DNA of 64,000 nt from JBEKIK01 sp963845975. Its GTDB lineage: Bacteria; Planctomycetota; Planctomycetia; Pirellulales; Thermoguttaceae. The first letter of the stretch is position 1. The number at the start of each line of letters is the position of its first letter. A program made the position numbers and the translations under genes. This document shows, one piece after another, positions 8,691 through 20,556 of this stretch. Below the pieces are notes generated by a model. The model saw only the letters and a list, made by a program, of their open reading frames with translations, was not told the origin of the DNA and made no database searches. The stretch lies in NCBI GenBank assembly GCA_963845975.1, contig CAWJUD010000001.1:1984001-2048000 (forward strand), in the 5' to 3' direction.

Positions 8691-10139
8691 ATGGATCGGC
8701 GATTCATAGTACTGATTGCCATCTGCATGCTTCTGTTTGGTTGTTCCAAACAATTACCCCAATTGCCGCTTGATGTCGATAATGACGGCGGATTCCGGCT
8801 TACGGAAATATCGGTATCAGAGGCTGTCCAGCGCCAACCCCAATTAGCCTATTGCGGATCGAGGGAATTACTGGGTTTTACAAAAACGGAATACTGGAAC
8901 GATTGCACAATTCCAAAAAAGGAAGTGAAAAGATATCCGCAATTCAAAGGATCAAAACCGCTCTATGGATCCCTAAAATTTAAATCCGATTATCTCAAGC
9001 CTAAAAGTGGATTCATTGAATACCAGTTCGCCGTCGATGCAACCGGTTCCGAAGGCTATGACCTGCTGTATTTCGACGCTAATCGCGATTTGGATCTCAC
9101 CAACGACCGGCCATTACGAGCCGGTAAAACATCCTGGCCCAACGGCCTGTGGCCTCGCGAAATGAAAGAAGGTCGTATTTTGGAGCCAATTACATTGCCG
9201 GTCGACTTCGGTCCCGGCTATGGCGTTCGGCCGGTCAATATGTTGCCGTTAATACTTTCACAAAAGGAAAGTGCAAAATATTCTTGTGTTAGACTTGTTT
9301 TTATCTGTTTATCATTCCGCGCGGGGCGAATTAAAATCGCGGACAAGGAATTCGACGCCATACTCGCGCAAGATGTTATACCCGGAAGTTTTAATTGGCC
9401 GTATACTCATCTTTATTTGATGGAGCCTGGGAAAACGGCGCCATTTGAAAATTGGTTTGGTTCGGAATCTCTTCGCGCATACCGCTTCATTAACGGGAAA
9501 TACTATACGACCTCTGCCTCGCCCACGGGCGACAAGCTTTTTGTCAAGCCATACACCGGCGAATTAGGCGTATTAAAGATCGATTCAGGTAGACGCGGCA
9601 TCGACGAAGTGTCTGTATCAGGTTCACTGGAATCGCCGACAGCCGCCGTGGCAATCGGAAAAATAGAACAGGAGAAACAGCCGCCTTTACAACCGGTTAC
9701 CGAGTGGCATGTGCCAGTCGGCGATTATTTTTCTAATGATCTTTTAGTTCGTTTGGGCTCTTTGCGGATTGATTTAATGCTTAACCTCAACGATCAAAAA
9801 ATAGATCCCGACTGGGCACCGAAATTGAGCATAAAGATACGCCCTAACCAGCCGTTTGTGTTGGATTTCGCCAACAAACCGGATGCGTTGTTCGTCAGTC
9901 CATCGAAAGACGCGGCTTTCAAGCCCGGGGACGAGATCGAGGTCAAAGCAGTGTTAATTGATCCTCCCTTGGATATCAGGGTCCGTGGTCTCGATACCCT
10001 GCAAAAGCCGACAGAGGAACTTAAAAACGGTGAGGTTCAAAATAATGCAGTCGAAAATTTCAAATCATTGGAACCCACGGTGATCATTGCCGATTCTAGC
10101 GGGAATATCGTGGCCGAGGGCACGATGCCCTTTGGCTGA
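8691..10139 (+). CDS. Planctomycete-type lipoprotein of unknown function, ended by a probably premature TGA
   Basis: A 482-residue lipoprotein. The N-terminus is a type II signal peptide (MDRRFIVLIAICMLLFGC) with a lipobox L-F-G-C, so Cys18 would be the lipidated residue. The mature part is mostly beta-rich with no motif I can assign to an enzyme; a Ca-binding-like D-A-N-R-D-L-D-L-T-N-D stretch (about residues 125-135) recalls EF-hand-like or dockerin-type loops. The same frame continues coherently for 49 codons after the stop. The gene stands alone between metH and a small Cys-rich gene, with 232 AT-rich bases upstream in which no regulatory signal was recognised. Function unknown. Confidence 0.75.
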   Translation: MDRRFIVLIAICMLLFGCSKQLPQLPLDVDNDGGFRLTEISVSEAVQRQPQLAYCGSRELLGFTKTEYWNDCTIPKKEVKRYPQFKGSKPLYGSLKFKSDYLKPKSGFIEYQFAVDATGSEGYDLLYFDANRDLDLTNDRPLRAGKTSWPNGLWPREMKEGRILEPITLPVDFGPGYGVRPVNMLPLILSQKESAKYSCVRLVFICLSFRAGRIKIADKEFDAILAQDVIPGSFNWPYTHLYLMEPGKTAPFENWFGSESLRAYRFINGKYYTTSASPTGDKLFVKPYTGELGVLKIDSGRRGIDEVSVSGSLESPTAAVAIGKIEQEKQPPLQPVTEWHVPVGDYFSNDLLVRLGSLRIDLMLNLNDQKIDPDWAPKLSIKIRPNQPFVLDFANKPDALFVSPSKDAAFKPGDEIEVKAVLIDPPLDIRVRGLDTLQKPTEELKNGEVQNNAVENFKSLEPTVIIADSSGNIVAEGTMPFG

Positions 10140-10289
10140 GACGGCACCTGCGGCTACTCGTGGCGAGTGCCGGATGGCATCGATCTGAAAGGCAAGAGCG
10201 AAACCTTCACCATCACAGTGCGTTACGACACGCTGGAGTTGTACGGCAAAGTTGAAGCTTCACGCACGTTTACGATTTCTAGAGATTAG
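10140..10289 (+). other. Coding-like continuation of the lipoprotein after an in-frame TGA
   Basis: In the same frame the sequence reads D-G-T-C-G-Y-S-W-R-V-P-D-G, then a beta-strand pattern (SETFTITVRYDTLELYG), and ends at TAG 10287-10289. Codon use and composition match the upstream gene. A Cys (TGC/TGT) or Trp (TGG) codon at 10137 would give one 532-residue protein. Confidence 0.65.
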
Positions 10290-10295
10290 AGAATA

Positions 10296-10346
10296 GTAGC
10301 CCGCACACGCCGTGTGCGGAGCCGGCACACGGCGTGTGCCGGCTAC
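10296..10346. repeat. Double hairpin of GTAGC...GCTAC type
   Basis: A 51-nt nested repeat: outer GTAGC and GCTAC enclose two hairpins, CCGCACACGCCGTGTGCGG and CCGGCACACGGCGTGTGCCGG. It sits 7 bases past the end of the extended lipoprotein frame and could terminate transcription, although there is no T-tract. Confidence 0.75.
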
Positions 10347-10442
10347 ATTGGAAGTTATTCCCGTATAGCGATGAAACATGCGCCTAAGATTGGTATAATA
10401 GATTGGTCAAAAAATCGGCGGGTTGTTTAAATGGAGATCGCC

Positions 10443-10634
10443 ATGGAATGCATGAAAGAAAAGAATCTTAAAGATTGCACCTGCACGTATAGTTGTTCCA
10501 AGCGCGGGCTGTGTTGCGAATGCGTGCGATATCACCGCGAGGCAGGGGAGATACCGGGCTGCTTCTTTTCCAAGGCCGGCGAAAAAACTTACGACCGCGG
10601 TATCGGCAATTTCATCAGGTTTTGCAAGCGGTAA
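10443..10634 (+). CDS. Small Cys-rich protein (DUF6485-like)
   Basis: A 63-residue protein with eight cysteines arranged as C-x(12)-C-x-C-x(3)-C-x(5)-C-C-x(2)-C near the N-terminus (MECMKEKNLKDCTCTY, then CSKRGLCCECVRYHRE), followed by E-I-P-G-C-F-F. The pattern suggests a metal- or cluster-binding mini-protein and resembles DUF6485; no activity is known to me. The ATG at 10443 is chosen because GGAG lies 7 bases upstream; another ATG at 10431 would add four residues. It is transcribed alone and is not obviously linked to its neighbours. Confidence 0.6.
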   Translation: MECMKEKNLKDCTCTYSCSKRGLCCECVRYHREAGEIPGCFFSKAGEKTYDRGIGNFIRFCKR

Positions 10635-10698
10635 AGATGCGACGTTTTCGTTCTTGGCCCTTTATACCAGTGCGGAATTGCACTCATGAAATCGCCGT

Positions 10699-11028
10699 TT
10701 AGGTAGTTGCCGCGGTATGGGCGGATTCCTCGGCCGATGCCGCCTGTTGCACTACGACTTGGAGGCTCGATCCGCGAACAGAGGCCAACGATGCGATGCC
10801 CCAACCGCAGCCTTTCATGGGATTGTGCCACAGTATCTGGCCGGTCAGCGGATCAAGACAATAGATATAGCCGTTGAATGAGGCGATCAAACGGTCCCCA
10901 TCCAACAGAAAGATCACATTTCCTTTGTGCTTCATCTGCTTGTTCGACCAGACGATTTCGCCCGTATCGCGGTCCAAGGCCGCTACGTAACCGTTAAAAC
11001 CGACGAATATCAGTTGTTCGACTGTCAT
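10699..11028 (-). CDS. Short PQQ/beta-propeller-repeat protein
   Basis: A 109-residue protein carrying two PQQ-type blades: F-V-G-F-N-G-Y-V-A-A-L-D-R-D-T-G-E-I-V-W (about residues 8-27) and A-S-F-N-G-Y-I-Y-C-L-D-P-L-T-G-Q-I-L-W (about 49-67). A complete propeller needs six to eight blades, so this is either a fragment of a longer gene or a small repeat protein. There is no signal peptide. The C-terminal 30 residues are low in complexity (A-A-S-A-E-E-S-A-H-T-A-A). No neighbouring sequence restores a longer reading frame that I can see. Confidence 0.55.
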   Translation of the reverse strand: MTVEQLIFVGFNGYVAALDRDTGEIVWSNKQMKHKGNVIFLLDGDRLIASFNGYIYCLDPLTGQILWHNPMKGCGWGIASLASVRGSSLQVVVQQAASAEESAHTAATT

Positions 11029-11301
11029 GGGCGTTTTCCTGGAATACTGCAGTATTACCCCATCATATCACCGGGCCAAATCGGTGTCACTCGGCAAGCA
11101 AGCCCCTTATAGTTGTTGGTCATGATGTATTTAGAACCACATTTTCGTTCTTGACCCTTCATATCCGGGCAGAGTAAATTGCCAGATTAAGGTAAAATGC
11201 GCCATTATTGTAAACCTTGATGTTAAACTGGGTAATTTGCACCTGCCTGTATAATTATAAAAGGGTATTCTGTAATTCTCATTTGACTCGCTATATTTTC
11301 A

Positions 11302-11467
11302 TTTAGCCCGCCGTAAATACACGGCGACAACAAAGCGAAGAACTGTTGGGGCGGCAATCCAACTGCCTCCCCAACGGAGGTTTGCCCGAAATGTTGCCCG
11401 GGGCATATTCACCCGGGGCTAAATAACAGATTATGTACCCCGGTGTGTTCACCGGGGGCTAAATAAA
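11302..11467. repeat. Cluster of palindromic repeats immediately upstream of secA
   Basis: Four elements in 166 bases: TTTAGCCCGCCGTAAATACA (from 11302), TTGGGGCGGCAATCCAACTG (from about 11346), GCCCGGG...CCCGGGGCTAAATA (11396-11424) and ACCCCGGTG...CACCGGGGGC (11437-11460). The last ends a few bases before the secA start. The first part of the gap, 11029-11301, is AT-rich with no gene seen. Confidence 0.75.
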
Positions 11468-11471
11468 AATT

Positions 11472-15163
<3,692 letters not shown>

Positions 15164-15203
15164 CAGGCTATATGATCTAATAAGAAAAACGAGAATCTCC
15201 AAA

Positions 15204-15287
15204 ATGCCCCTCCCCAAAATATATATTGAAACTACCATACCTAGTTTTTGTTCCTTGTTTAATCACGCCGTTGGAATTTCTCGGTGA
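15204..15287 (+). pseudogene. Remnant of a PIN-domain (VapC-like) toxin gene
   Basis: ATG at 15204 opens M-P-L-P-K-I-Y-I-E-T-T-I-P-S-F, the typical start of a VapC-like PIN toxin family (K-I-Y-I-E-T-T-I/V-P-S-F), but stops after 27 codons at TGA 15285-15287. The middle and the acidic catalytic residues are missing, so it is an internal or 3' deletion. A small antitoxin-like gene follows directly. Confidence 0.65.
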
Positions 15288-15298
15288 GGAGGTGTGAA

Positions 15299-15487
15299 GT
15301 GGAAGATTTATCTCCCTTAAAACGTGTCCGAAAAGCGAGAGAAGAAATCTCGGCAGCATGTGACAACGATCCTAAAAAACTCGTTGAACATTATATGAAA
15401 CTTCAAGAACGGCATCACGATCGGCTTGTTTCGGGACCTAAAACTCCCACAGTCGATATCTTATTTCAGACGCCGATTGACGATTAG
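15299..15487 (+). CDS. Small antitoxin-like protein, partner of the broken PIN toxin
   Basis: A 62-residue protein (MEDLSPLKRVRKAREEISAA...). The GTG at 15299 is preferred because AGGAGG lies 6-7 bases upstream; that ribosome site overlaps the stop of the toxin remnant. The composition is charged and helical, with a K-A-R-E-E-I-x-x-x-C-D core and H-Y-M-K-L-Q-E-R-H, resembling the small proteins encoded after PIN genes in cyanobacteria and planctomycetes. I infer that it is now an orphan antitoxin. No DNA-binding fold is obvious. Confidence 0.5.
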   Translation: MEDLSPLKRVRKAREEISAACDNDPKKLVEHYMKLQERHHDRLVSGPKTPTVDILFQTPIDD

Positions 15488-15557
15488 TGCTGGAAAGTTC
15501 CCGGCTTATGTTTCGGCATAACATAATATATCATTGTTGAGCAGAAAGGATTTTCCC

Positions 15558-15785
15558 ATGTCAAACACAGAAATCCAAGCCGAGTTGTTAAAACGAATCA
15601 ATCAACTATCAGAAGAAGAACAACGCCAGGTTCTAAAATTTGCCAGCAATCTCCCCGCTTCTCTACCTAAAAAATCGCCGGAGCATTTTTTAGATTTGGT
15701 AGGCACGCTTGATAGCGAGTCCGCTCAAGAGATGCTACAAGCCATCGAAGAAGATTGTGAACGGATAGACGCCAATGAGTGGTGA
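15558..15785 (+). CDS. Antitoxin, VapB-like, of a complete VapBC-type pair
   Basis: A 75-residue acidic protein. N-terminal helix-rich part (T-E-I-Q-A-E-L-L-K-R-I-N-Q-L-S-E-E-E-Q-R-Q-V-L-K-F) resembles DUF2281-like antitoxins in which a helix-turn-helix or dimerisation segment precedes a toxin-binding tail. The ATG at 15558 has AAAGGA upstream; a TTG further up is less likely. Its 3' end overlaps the toxin start by 11 bases, so the pair is translationally coupled. I infer that it neutralises the PIN nuclease and autoregulates the operon, as is usual for this class. Confidence 0.65.
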   Translation: MSNTEIQAELLKRINQLSEEEQRQVLKFASNLPASLPKKSPEHFLDLVGTLDSESAQEMLQAIEEDCERIDANEW

Positions 15786-16164
15786 ATTTCTTTTGGATAC
15801 TAATGCCGTTATTGCCTTGCTAAAAGGGGATTTGGCGTTGCGCGAATTGGTTGCCGATTCGCCAAGATTACTCTTATCAATCGTCGTTCTTGGAGAATTG
15901 TATCATGGTGCTCAAAACTCTAAGCGTTGTGATGATAATATTGCCAGAATTGAAAAATTAATTCTAACCAGCACTCTGATCTATAGTGACCAAGGTACGG
16001 CATGGGAATATGGAGTTATTAAGAAAATTTTACGCTCGCAAGGGCGGTCATTACCTGAAAATGACATCTGGTTGGCAGCACTCGCTCGACAGCACGGCCT
16101 TGTTTTAATCACACGTGATAAACACTTTCAAGTAGTCGAGCGATTGAACGTTAAGCAATGGTAG
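15775..16164 (+). CDS. PIN-domain ribonuclease toxin, VapC type
   Basis: A 129-residue PIN protein of normal length. Catalytic acidic residues are visible: Asp8 in L-L-D-T-N-A-V-I, Glu43 in V-V-L-G-E-L-Y-H-G, Asp98 in E-N-D-I-W-L-A-A, and Asp116 in I-T-R-D-K-H-F. VapC toxins are Mg-dependent RNases, often cleaving initiator tRNA or the ribosomal sarcin-ricin loop; the target here cannot be deduced. The gene overlaps the antitoxin by 11 bases. With the broken PIN gene and the Phd/RelE pair within 3 kb, it is part of a small toxin-antitoxin cluster around waaA. Confidence 0.8.
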   Translation: MSGEFLLDTNAVIALLKGDLALRELVADSPRLLLSIVVLGELYHGAQNSKRCDDNIARIEKLILTSTLIYSDQGTAWEYGVIKKILRSQGRSLPENDIWLAALARQHGLVLITRDKHFQVVERLNVKQW

Positions 16165-16222
16165 TTTTCAGGTTGTCCTGAAGCATAACCGATAATCAAT
16201 TTCTCGGGAAAGGATTCCCTTA

Positions 16223-17620
16223 GTGCCTTATCTGCTGAACGTCATTTACTTGCTGTTGATTCTGTTTGGTCTGCCGTGGTTGATATGGCAGGCGGTGCGC
16301 AAGGGAAAATATCGGGAAGGATACGCCGCTAAATTTTTGGGGCTGGTCCCCAGGCGGACATCGGATAAAAAATGCGTTTGGCTGCATGCCGTCAGCGTGG
16401 GCGAAGTAAATCTCTTGCTCCCGCTTGTTCGGTTTATTCAAAAACAGCGGCCCGACTGGGAGTGCGCGATTTCCACGACCACCGCCACCGGCATGGCACT
16501 GGCGAAAAAGAAATTTCCCGAGCTTATGGTCTTTTATTGCCCCCTGGATTTCACCTGGGCCGTTTCGGCCGCCATGCGGCGGATCCGGCCCGACATTCTC
16601 GTGCTGGCCGAGTTGGAGCTCTGGCCGAACCTGATCCGCGCGGCCCGGCGGCAGGGGGCAAAAGTCGCCGTCGTCAACGGCCGATTGAGCGAACACAGTT
16701 TCCGCGGCTATCGCCGGATTCGGCCGCTTATCACCGGACTATTGCGGCAGATTGATTTAATCGCCGTGCAGGACGAAACTTATGCCGGGCGTTTCCGGCT
16801 GCTTGGCGCTTGGCCGGAGACCGTGCAGGTAACCGGCTCGATGAAATTCGACGGCGCCCAGACCGACCGTGACAACCCGGCCACCCGGCGGCTTGCCGCG
16901 ATGGCGGGTTTTAGCGGGGATGATATCGTGTGGCTGGCCGGCAGCACCCAGGAACCGGAAGAGTCGATGGTGTTGGAAATTTTTCGCCGCCTGATCGCGG
17001 AATTTCCCCGACTGCGTTTGCTGTTGGTTCCCCGGCATCCCGAGCGTTTTCAGGCCGTTGCCCGACTGATGGATCAATCGGGACTTTCCTGGCAACGCCG
17101 CACGGAGTTGAAGGAAACTCACGACGTTGTTGGGGCGACAGTTAAACTGTCGTCCCAACAATGTTCAAGCGCTGGGGCAAGAGTTGAACTATCGCCCCAA
17201 CAGAATTCCCTGCAAAAGTCGCAACAAACCCAACAGCCTCGCATCTTACTCGTCGACGCGGTGGGCGAACTCGGCGCCTGGTGGGGAACAGCGCAAATCG
17301 CCTTTGTGGGCGGAAGTTTCGGCCGCCGCGGCGGGCAGAACATGATCGAACCGGCCGCCTACGGCGCGGCTGTGTCGTTCGGCCCGAATACCTGGAATTT
17401 CAGCGACATTGTCACAGCCATGCTTGTCCAAAACGCGGCCGTCCAACTCGCCGACGCCGCCGATTTGGAACGCTTCGTCCGCCGCTGCCTCGAGGAGCCG
17501 CAGTACGCCGCCGAACTAGGCCGCCGGGCGAAATCGCTCGTGCAATCGCAACTCGGCGTAACCCAGCGGACGTTCCAACTTCTGAAGAAATGTACGCCTG
17601 TCCTTAACGAAATTTTCTAG
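16223..17620 (+). CDS. waaA: 3-deoxy-D-manno-octulosonic-acid (Kdo) transferase
   Basis: Transfers Kdo from CMP-Kdo to lipid A in the inner membrane, cytoplasmic side. A 465-residue GT-B glycosyltransferase: N-terminal membrane anchor (residues 4-22), W-L-H-A-V-S-V-G-E-V (catalytic Glu in the V-G-E motif), A-E-L-E-L-W-P-N, V-N-G-R-L-S, the second-domain V-P-R-H-P-E-R-F and the sugar-nucleotide region V-G-G-S-F...G-G-Q-N-M-I-E-P-A. It is longer than usual because about 30 residues between T-H-D and I-L-L-V-D-A-V are encoded by two dispersed palindromes. Start GTG at 16223 has AAAGGA upstream. Its presence implies a Kdo-containing outer membrane. It converges with the RelE gene and overlaps it by 17 bases. 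Confidence 0.92.
   Translation: MPYLLNVIYLLLILFGLPWLIWQAVRKGKYREGYAAKFLGLVPRRTSDKKCVWLHAVSVGEVNLLLPLVRFIQKQRPDWECAISTTTATGMALAKKKFPELMVFYCPLDFTWAVSAAMRRIRPDILVLAELELWPNLIRAARRQGAKVAVVNGRLSEHSFRGYRRIRPLITGLLRQIDLIAVQDETYAGRFRLLGAWPETVQVTGSMKFDGAQTDRDNPATRRLAAMAGFSGDDIVWLAGSTQEPEESMVLEIFRRLIAEFPRLRLLLVPRHPERFQAVARLMDQSGLSWQRRTELKETHDVVGATVKLSSQQCSSAGARVELSPQQNSLQKSQQTQQPRILLVDAVGELGAWWGTAQIAFVGGSFGRRGGQNMIEPAAYGAAVSFGPNTWNFSDIVTAMLVQNAAVQLADAADLERFVRRCLEEPQYAAELGRRAKSLVQSQLGVTQRTFQLLKKCTPVLNEIF
17127..17203. repeat. Two in-gene copies of the TTGGGGCGACAGTT palindrome
   Basis: The first copy (17127-17161) has a 17-bp stem with one mismatch: TTGTTGGGGCGACAGTT, A, AACTGTCGTCCCAACAA. The second (about 17172-17203) is degenerate. 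Both are in frame in waaA. The same family lies in folP (48557-48664) and upstream of secA (about 11346-11375). Confidence 0.85.
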
Positions 17621-17876
17621 AGACTCCTTTGTAGATGTCTTTTCTATGCCCTATAGCTAATATTATGACGAGAATTTCCGCATGGCGTATACGATAAATT
17701 ATTCGATAATCGCCAGATCGATACGAGGATAAACCCTTCAACTCATGGGTAAGATGTTTACCGATTTCCGGATTCTCGGCTATGCGTTCAATTGCGACTT
17801 TGATTTGATTTTTCTTTTGCGGATGTAATTTATCTATGGTGGATTTCGCTTCGCTGGTATAGAGGATTTTATACAT
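17604..17876 (-). CDS. RelE/ParE-family toxin
   Basis: A 90-residue basic protein of the RelE superfamily: Y-T-S-E-A-K-S-T-I-D-K-L start, N-P-E-I-G-K-H-L-T-H-E-L-K-G-L middle and the Y-R-S-G-D-Y-R-I-I-Y-R-I core followed by V-I-I-L-A-I-G-H-R-K-D-I-Y, which carries the basic residues typical of mRNA-cleaving RelE enzymes. Its start overlaps the antitoxin end by 8 bases (antitoxin first), the usual coupling. Its 3' end overlaps the end of waaA on the other strand. Confidence 0.85.
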   Translation of the reverse strand: MYKILYTSEAKSTIDKLHPQKKNQIKVAIERIAENPEIGKHLTHELKGLSSYRSGDYRIIYRIRHAEILVIILAIGHRKDIYKGVSRKFR

Positions 17877-18120
17877 TCTTAAACACTTCGGAGTGAGAAT
17901 AAAGTCTTTCTTTTTGTATATCCTCTTCCGCGCGCAAAATGGATTGCAACAGTTTTTGGTCGGCTTTGATTTCCAAAGTCTCCAATTCTTCAGGCGAGAG
18001 CAATACGGCTTCCGCCTTGCCGTTTCTGGTGATAATTAAATGTTTTCCCATCTGCGAAATCTTTTTAATCAATTCGGGCAGTTTACCCCTTGCTTCGGAA
18101 ATAGGCACAATGTAATCCAT
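17869..18120 (-). CDS. Phd/YefM-family antitoxin
   Basis: An 83-residue antitoxin: M-D-Y-I-V-P-I-S-E-A-R-G-K-L-P-E-L-I and T-R-N-G-K-A-E-A-V-L-L-S-P-E-E-L-E-T-L-E are the Phd/YefM signature, with a charged C-terminal toxin-binding tail. The ATG at 18120 was chosen because GGAGG stands 8 bases upstream. A palindromic site just upstream is the likely autoregulatory operator. Confidence 0.85.
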   Translation of the reverse strand: MDYIVPISEARGKLPELIKKISQMGKHLIITRNGKAEAVLLSPEELETLEIKADQKLLQSILRAEEDIQKERLYSHSEVFKNV

Positions 18121-18140
18121 AATTTTTACCTCCATACATA

Positions 18141-18160
18141 TTGTACAATATTTAGTACAA
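18141..18160. promoter_or_regulatory. Probable operator of the Phd/RelE operon
   Basis: TTGTAC-N8-GTACAA is a perfect 6-bp dyad 21-40 bases upstream of the antitoxin start. On the minus strand it overlaps a TACAAT -10-like hexamer, as expected for an antitoxin-bound operator. A very similar sequence (TTGTACAAT) lies before the XRE gene at 32242. Confidence 0.6.
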
Positions 18161-18230
18161 CCCGCCAAGTGCCGTTTTTCCGCCGGAAGTTGTCTACATT
18201 ATGACTATTTTTAATAACTCGATTTGTTCA

Positions 18231-18515
18231 TTATGTTCCTTTCCTCAACTGCCGCGCCCACAGCGTCAGCCAGATGACTACCAGCGCCAGCAGCCAAATG
18301 CACATCTTGAATACCGACGCGATCCAAAACCATATATTCTGGACGTACGACCAACTGATGCCGGGTCCCCATAGATCGCGCATCCATTCCGGCCGGGCAT
18401 TCATGATTAACAAATAAGCCCTCCACTGAATTGCCAGAAATATTGCGGCCACAAGCAGCGTCCACCATCCGGCAATCGCCGCCGCCCTGACACGTTTCGC
18501 GAAAATATCGTTCAT
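18231..18515 (-). CDS. Small membrane protein of unknown function
   Basis: A 94-residue protein with two strongly hydrophobic segments, about residues 12-38 and 62-87, separated by a Trp-rich loop (M-R-D-L-W-G-P-G-I-S-W-S-Y-V-Q-N-I-W-F-W). The ATG at 18515 has AAAGGAG 7 bases upstream. It lies 41 bases after the pseudopilin gene on the same strand and may be co-transcribed with it. I do not recognise the family. Confidence 0.55.
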   Translation of the reverse strand: MNDIFAKRVRAAAIAGWWTLLVAAIFLAIQWRAYLLIMNARPEWMRDLWGPGISWSYVQNIWFWIASVFKMCIWLLALVVIWLTLWARQLRKGT

Positions 18516-18556
18516 AGCAAAGCTCCTTTCCATTACGATTACTGGGCCGGTTTGAA

Positions 18557-19105
18557 TTAAACCCTGCCATCATGATCCGTAATATTAAAACCTCCATCGT
18601 GTGGTCCTGAATAACATGATCCAATCACACCAATTACCCATGGATCAAGAGATCCGTATGGAGCGTCGCCAATTATACCAAAACTTTCAATAATATAATG
18701 TCCCACAGGGATTGGTGGAATACTGCTTTGCCCATTATAGGCCGAAGCACATGTCAACACACCCGGCCGCATTAAAGCGAATGAGGAAACCTCGCCGGGC
18801 TTGAGCGACGGGTGTTTTTTAAAATCATCTGCCGCGGCCTTCTGTTCTATGAGCGGAAGGATTTCAATTGACCAGCCGCCTACGGATTTCGGCGGCGCCT
18901 TTTTTAAAGTTATGCCTTGACGCATTACTATCCATAGTTGATGCAGATTGCTTTGGCAGGCGACTCGTCTCGATGCTTCCCGAGCATGCTGCAAGGCGGG
19001 CAAGAGCAAGGCAATAAGCGCCGAAATGATAAATATAACCACGAGCAGTTCCACGAGGGTGAATCCCGGCGATCGCGATGGGCCTGATACTGTATCTCGT
19101 CGCAT
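18557..19105 (-). CDS. DUF1559-type pseudopilin with prepilin cleavage motif
   Basis: A 182-residue protein. Residues 14-37 are a type IV prepilin-like N-terminus (P-G-F-T-L-V-E-L-L-V-V-I plus hydrophobic helix), cut after Gly by a prepilin peptidase. The C-terminus carries G-P-H-D-G-G-F-N, resembling the H-x9-DG-type ending of planctomycete DUF1559 proteins, which are greatly expanded in this phylum. It is shorter than the usual 280-350 residues, so it is a small family member or has lost its middle. The role is probably in a type II secretion- or pilus-like envelope structure. Confidence 0.75.
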   Translation of the reverse strand: MRRDTVSGPSRSPGFTLVELLVVIFIISALIALLLPALQHAREASRRVACQSNLHQLWIVMRQGITLKKAPPKSVGGWSIEILPLIEQKAAADDFKKHPSLKPGEVSSFALMRPGVLTCASAYNGQSSIPPIPVGHYIIESFGIIGDAPYGSLDPWVIGVIGSCYSGPHDGGFNITDHDGRV

Positions 19106-19354
19106 CGCATTACCTCCGATCCGACATTCAAACTATTCGGCCGTTATCCCAGGAAATCAGGTTTCCCGCCGCCCTCTATTATAGCAAAGATTGCGACCGC
19201 CAATAGGAGGGTTTTACACAAAATTGTTTACAGAGTTGAATCAGTTGGTAACGGACTATGCCCGGTTGCGAATGCCCTGATAGATAGTTTATAATTGCTG
19301 GGTTAAAACCAAGAATGCCATAGACTATTGTCTCTTTAAGCAGGAGGATTCCCC

Positions 19355-20524
<1,170 letters not shown>

Positions 20525-20556
20525 AAGTAAGACATTCAACTCCAAAGGGGCTCGTT

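Noticed and set aside
1482..10139. Genome-wide recoding of TGA as tryptophan, suggested by two in-frame TGA codons.
   Set aside because: secA, metH, the ferredoxin-linked flavoprotein and others end properly at TGA after conserved C-termini, and Trp is TGG throughout these genes.
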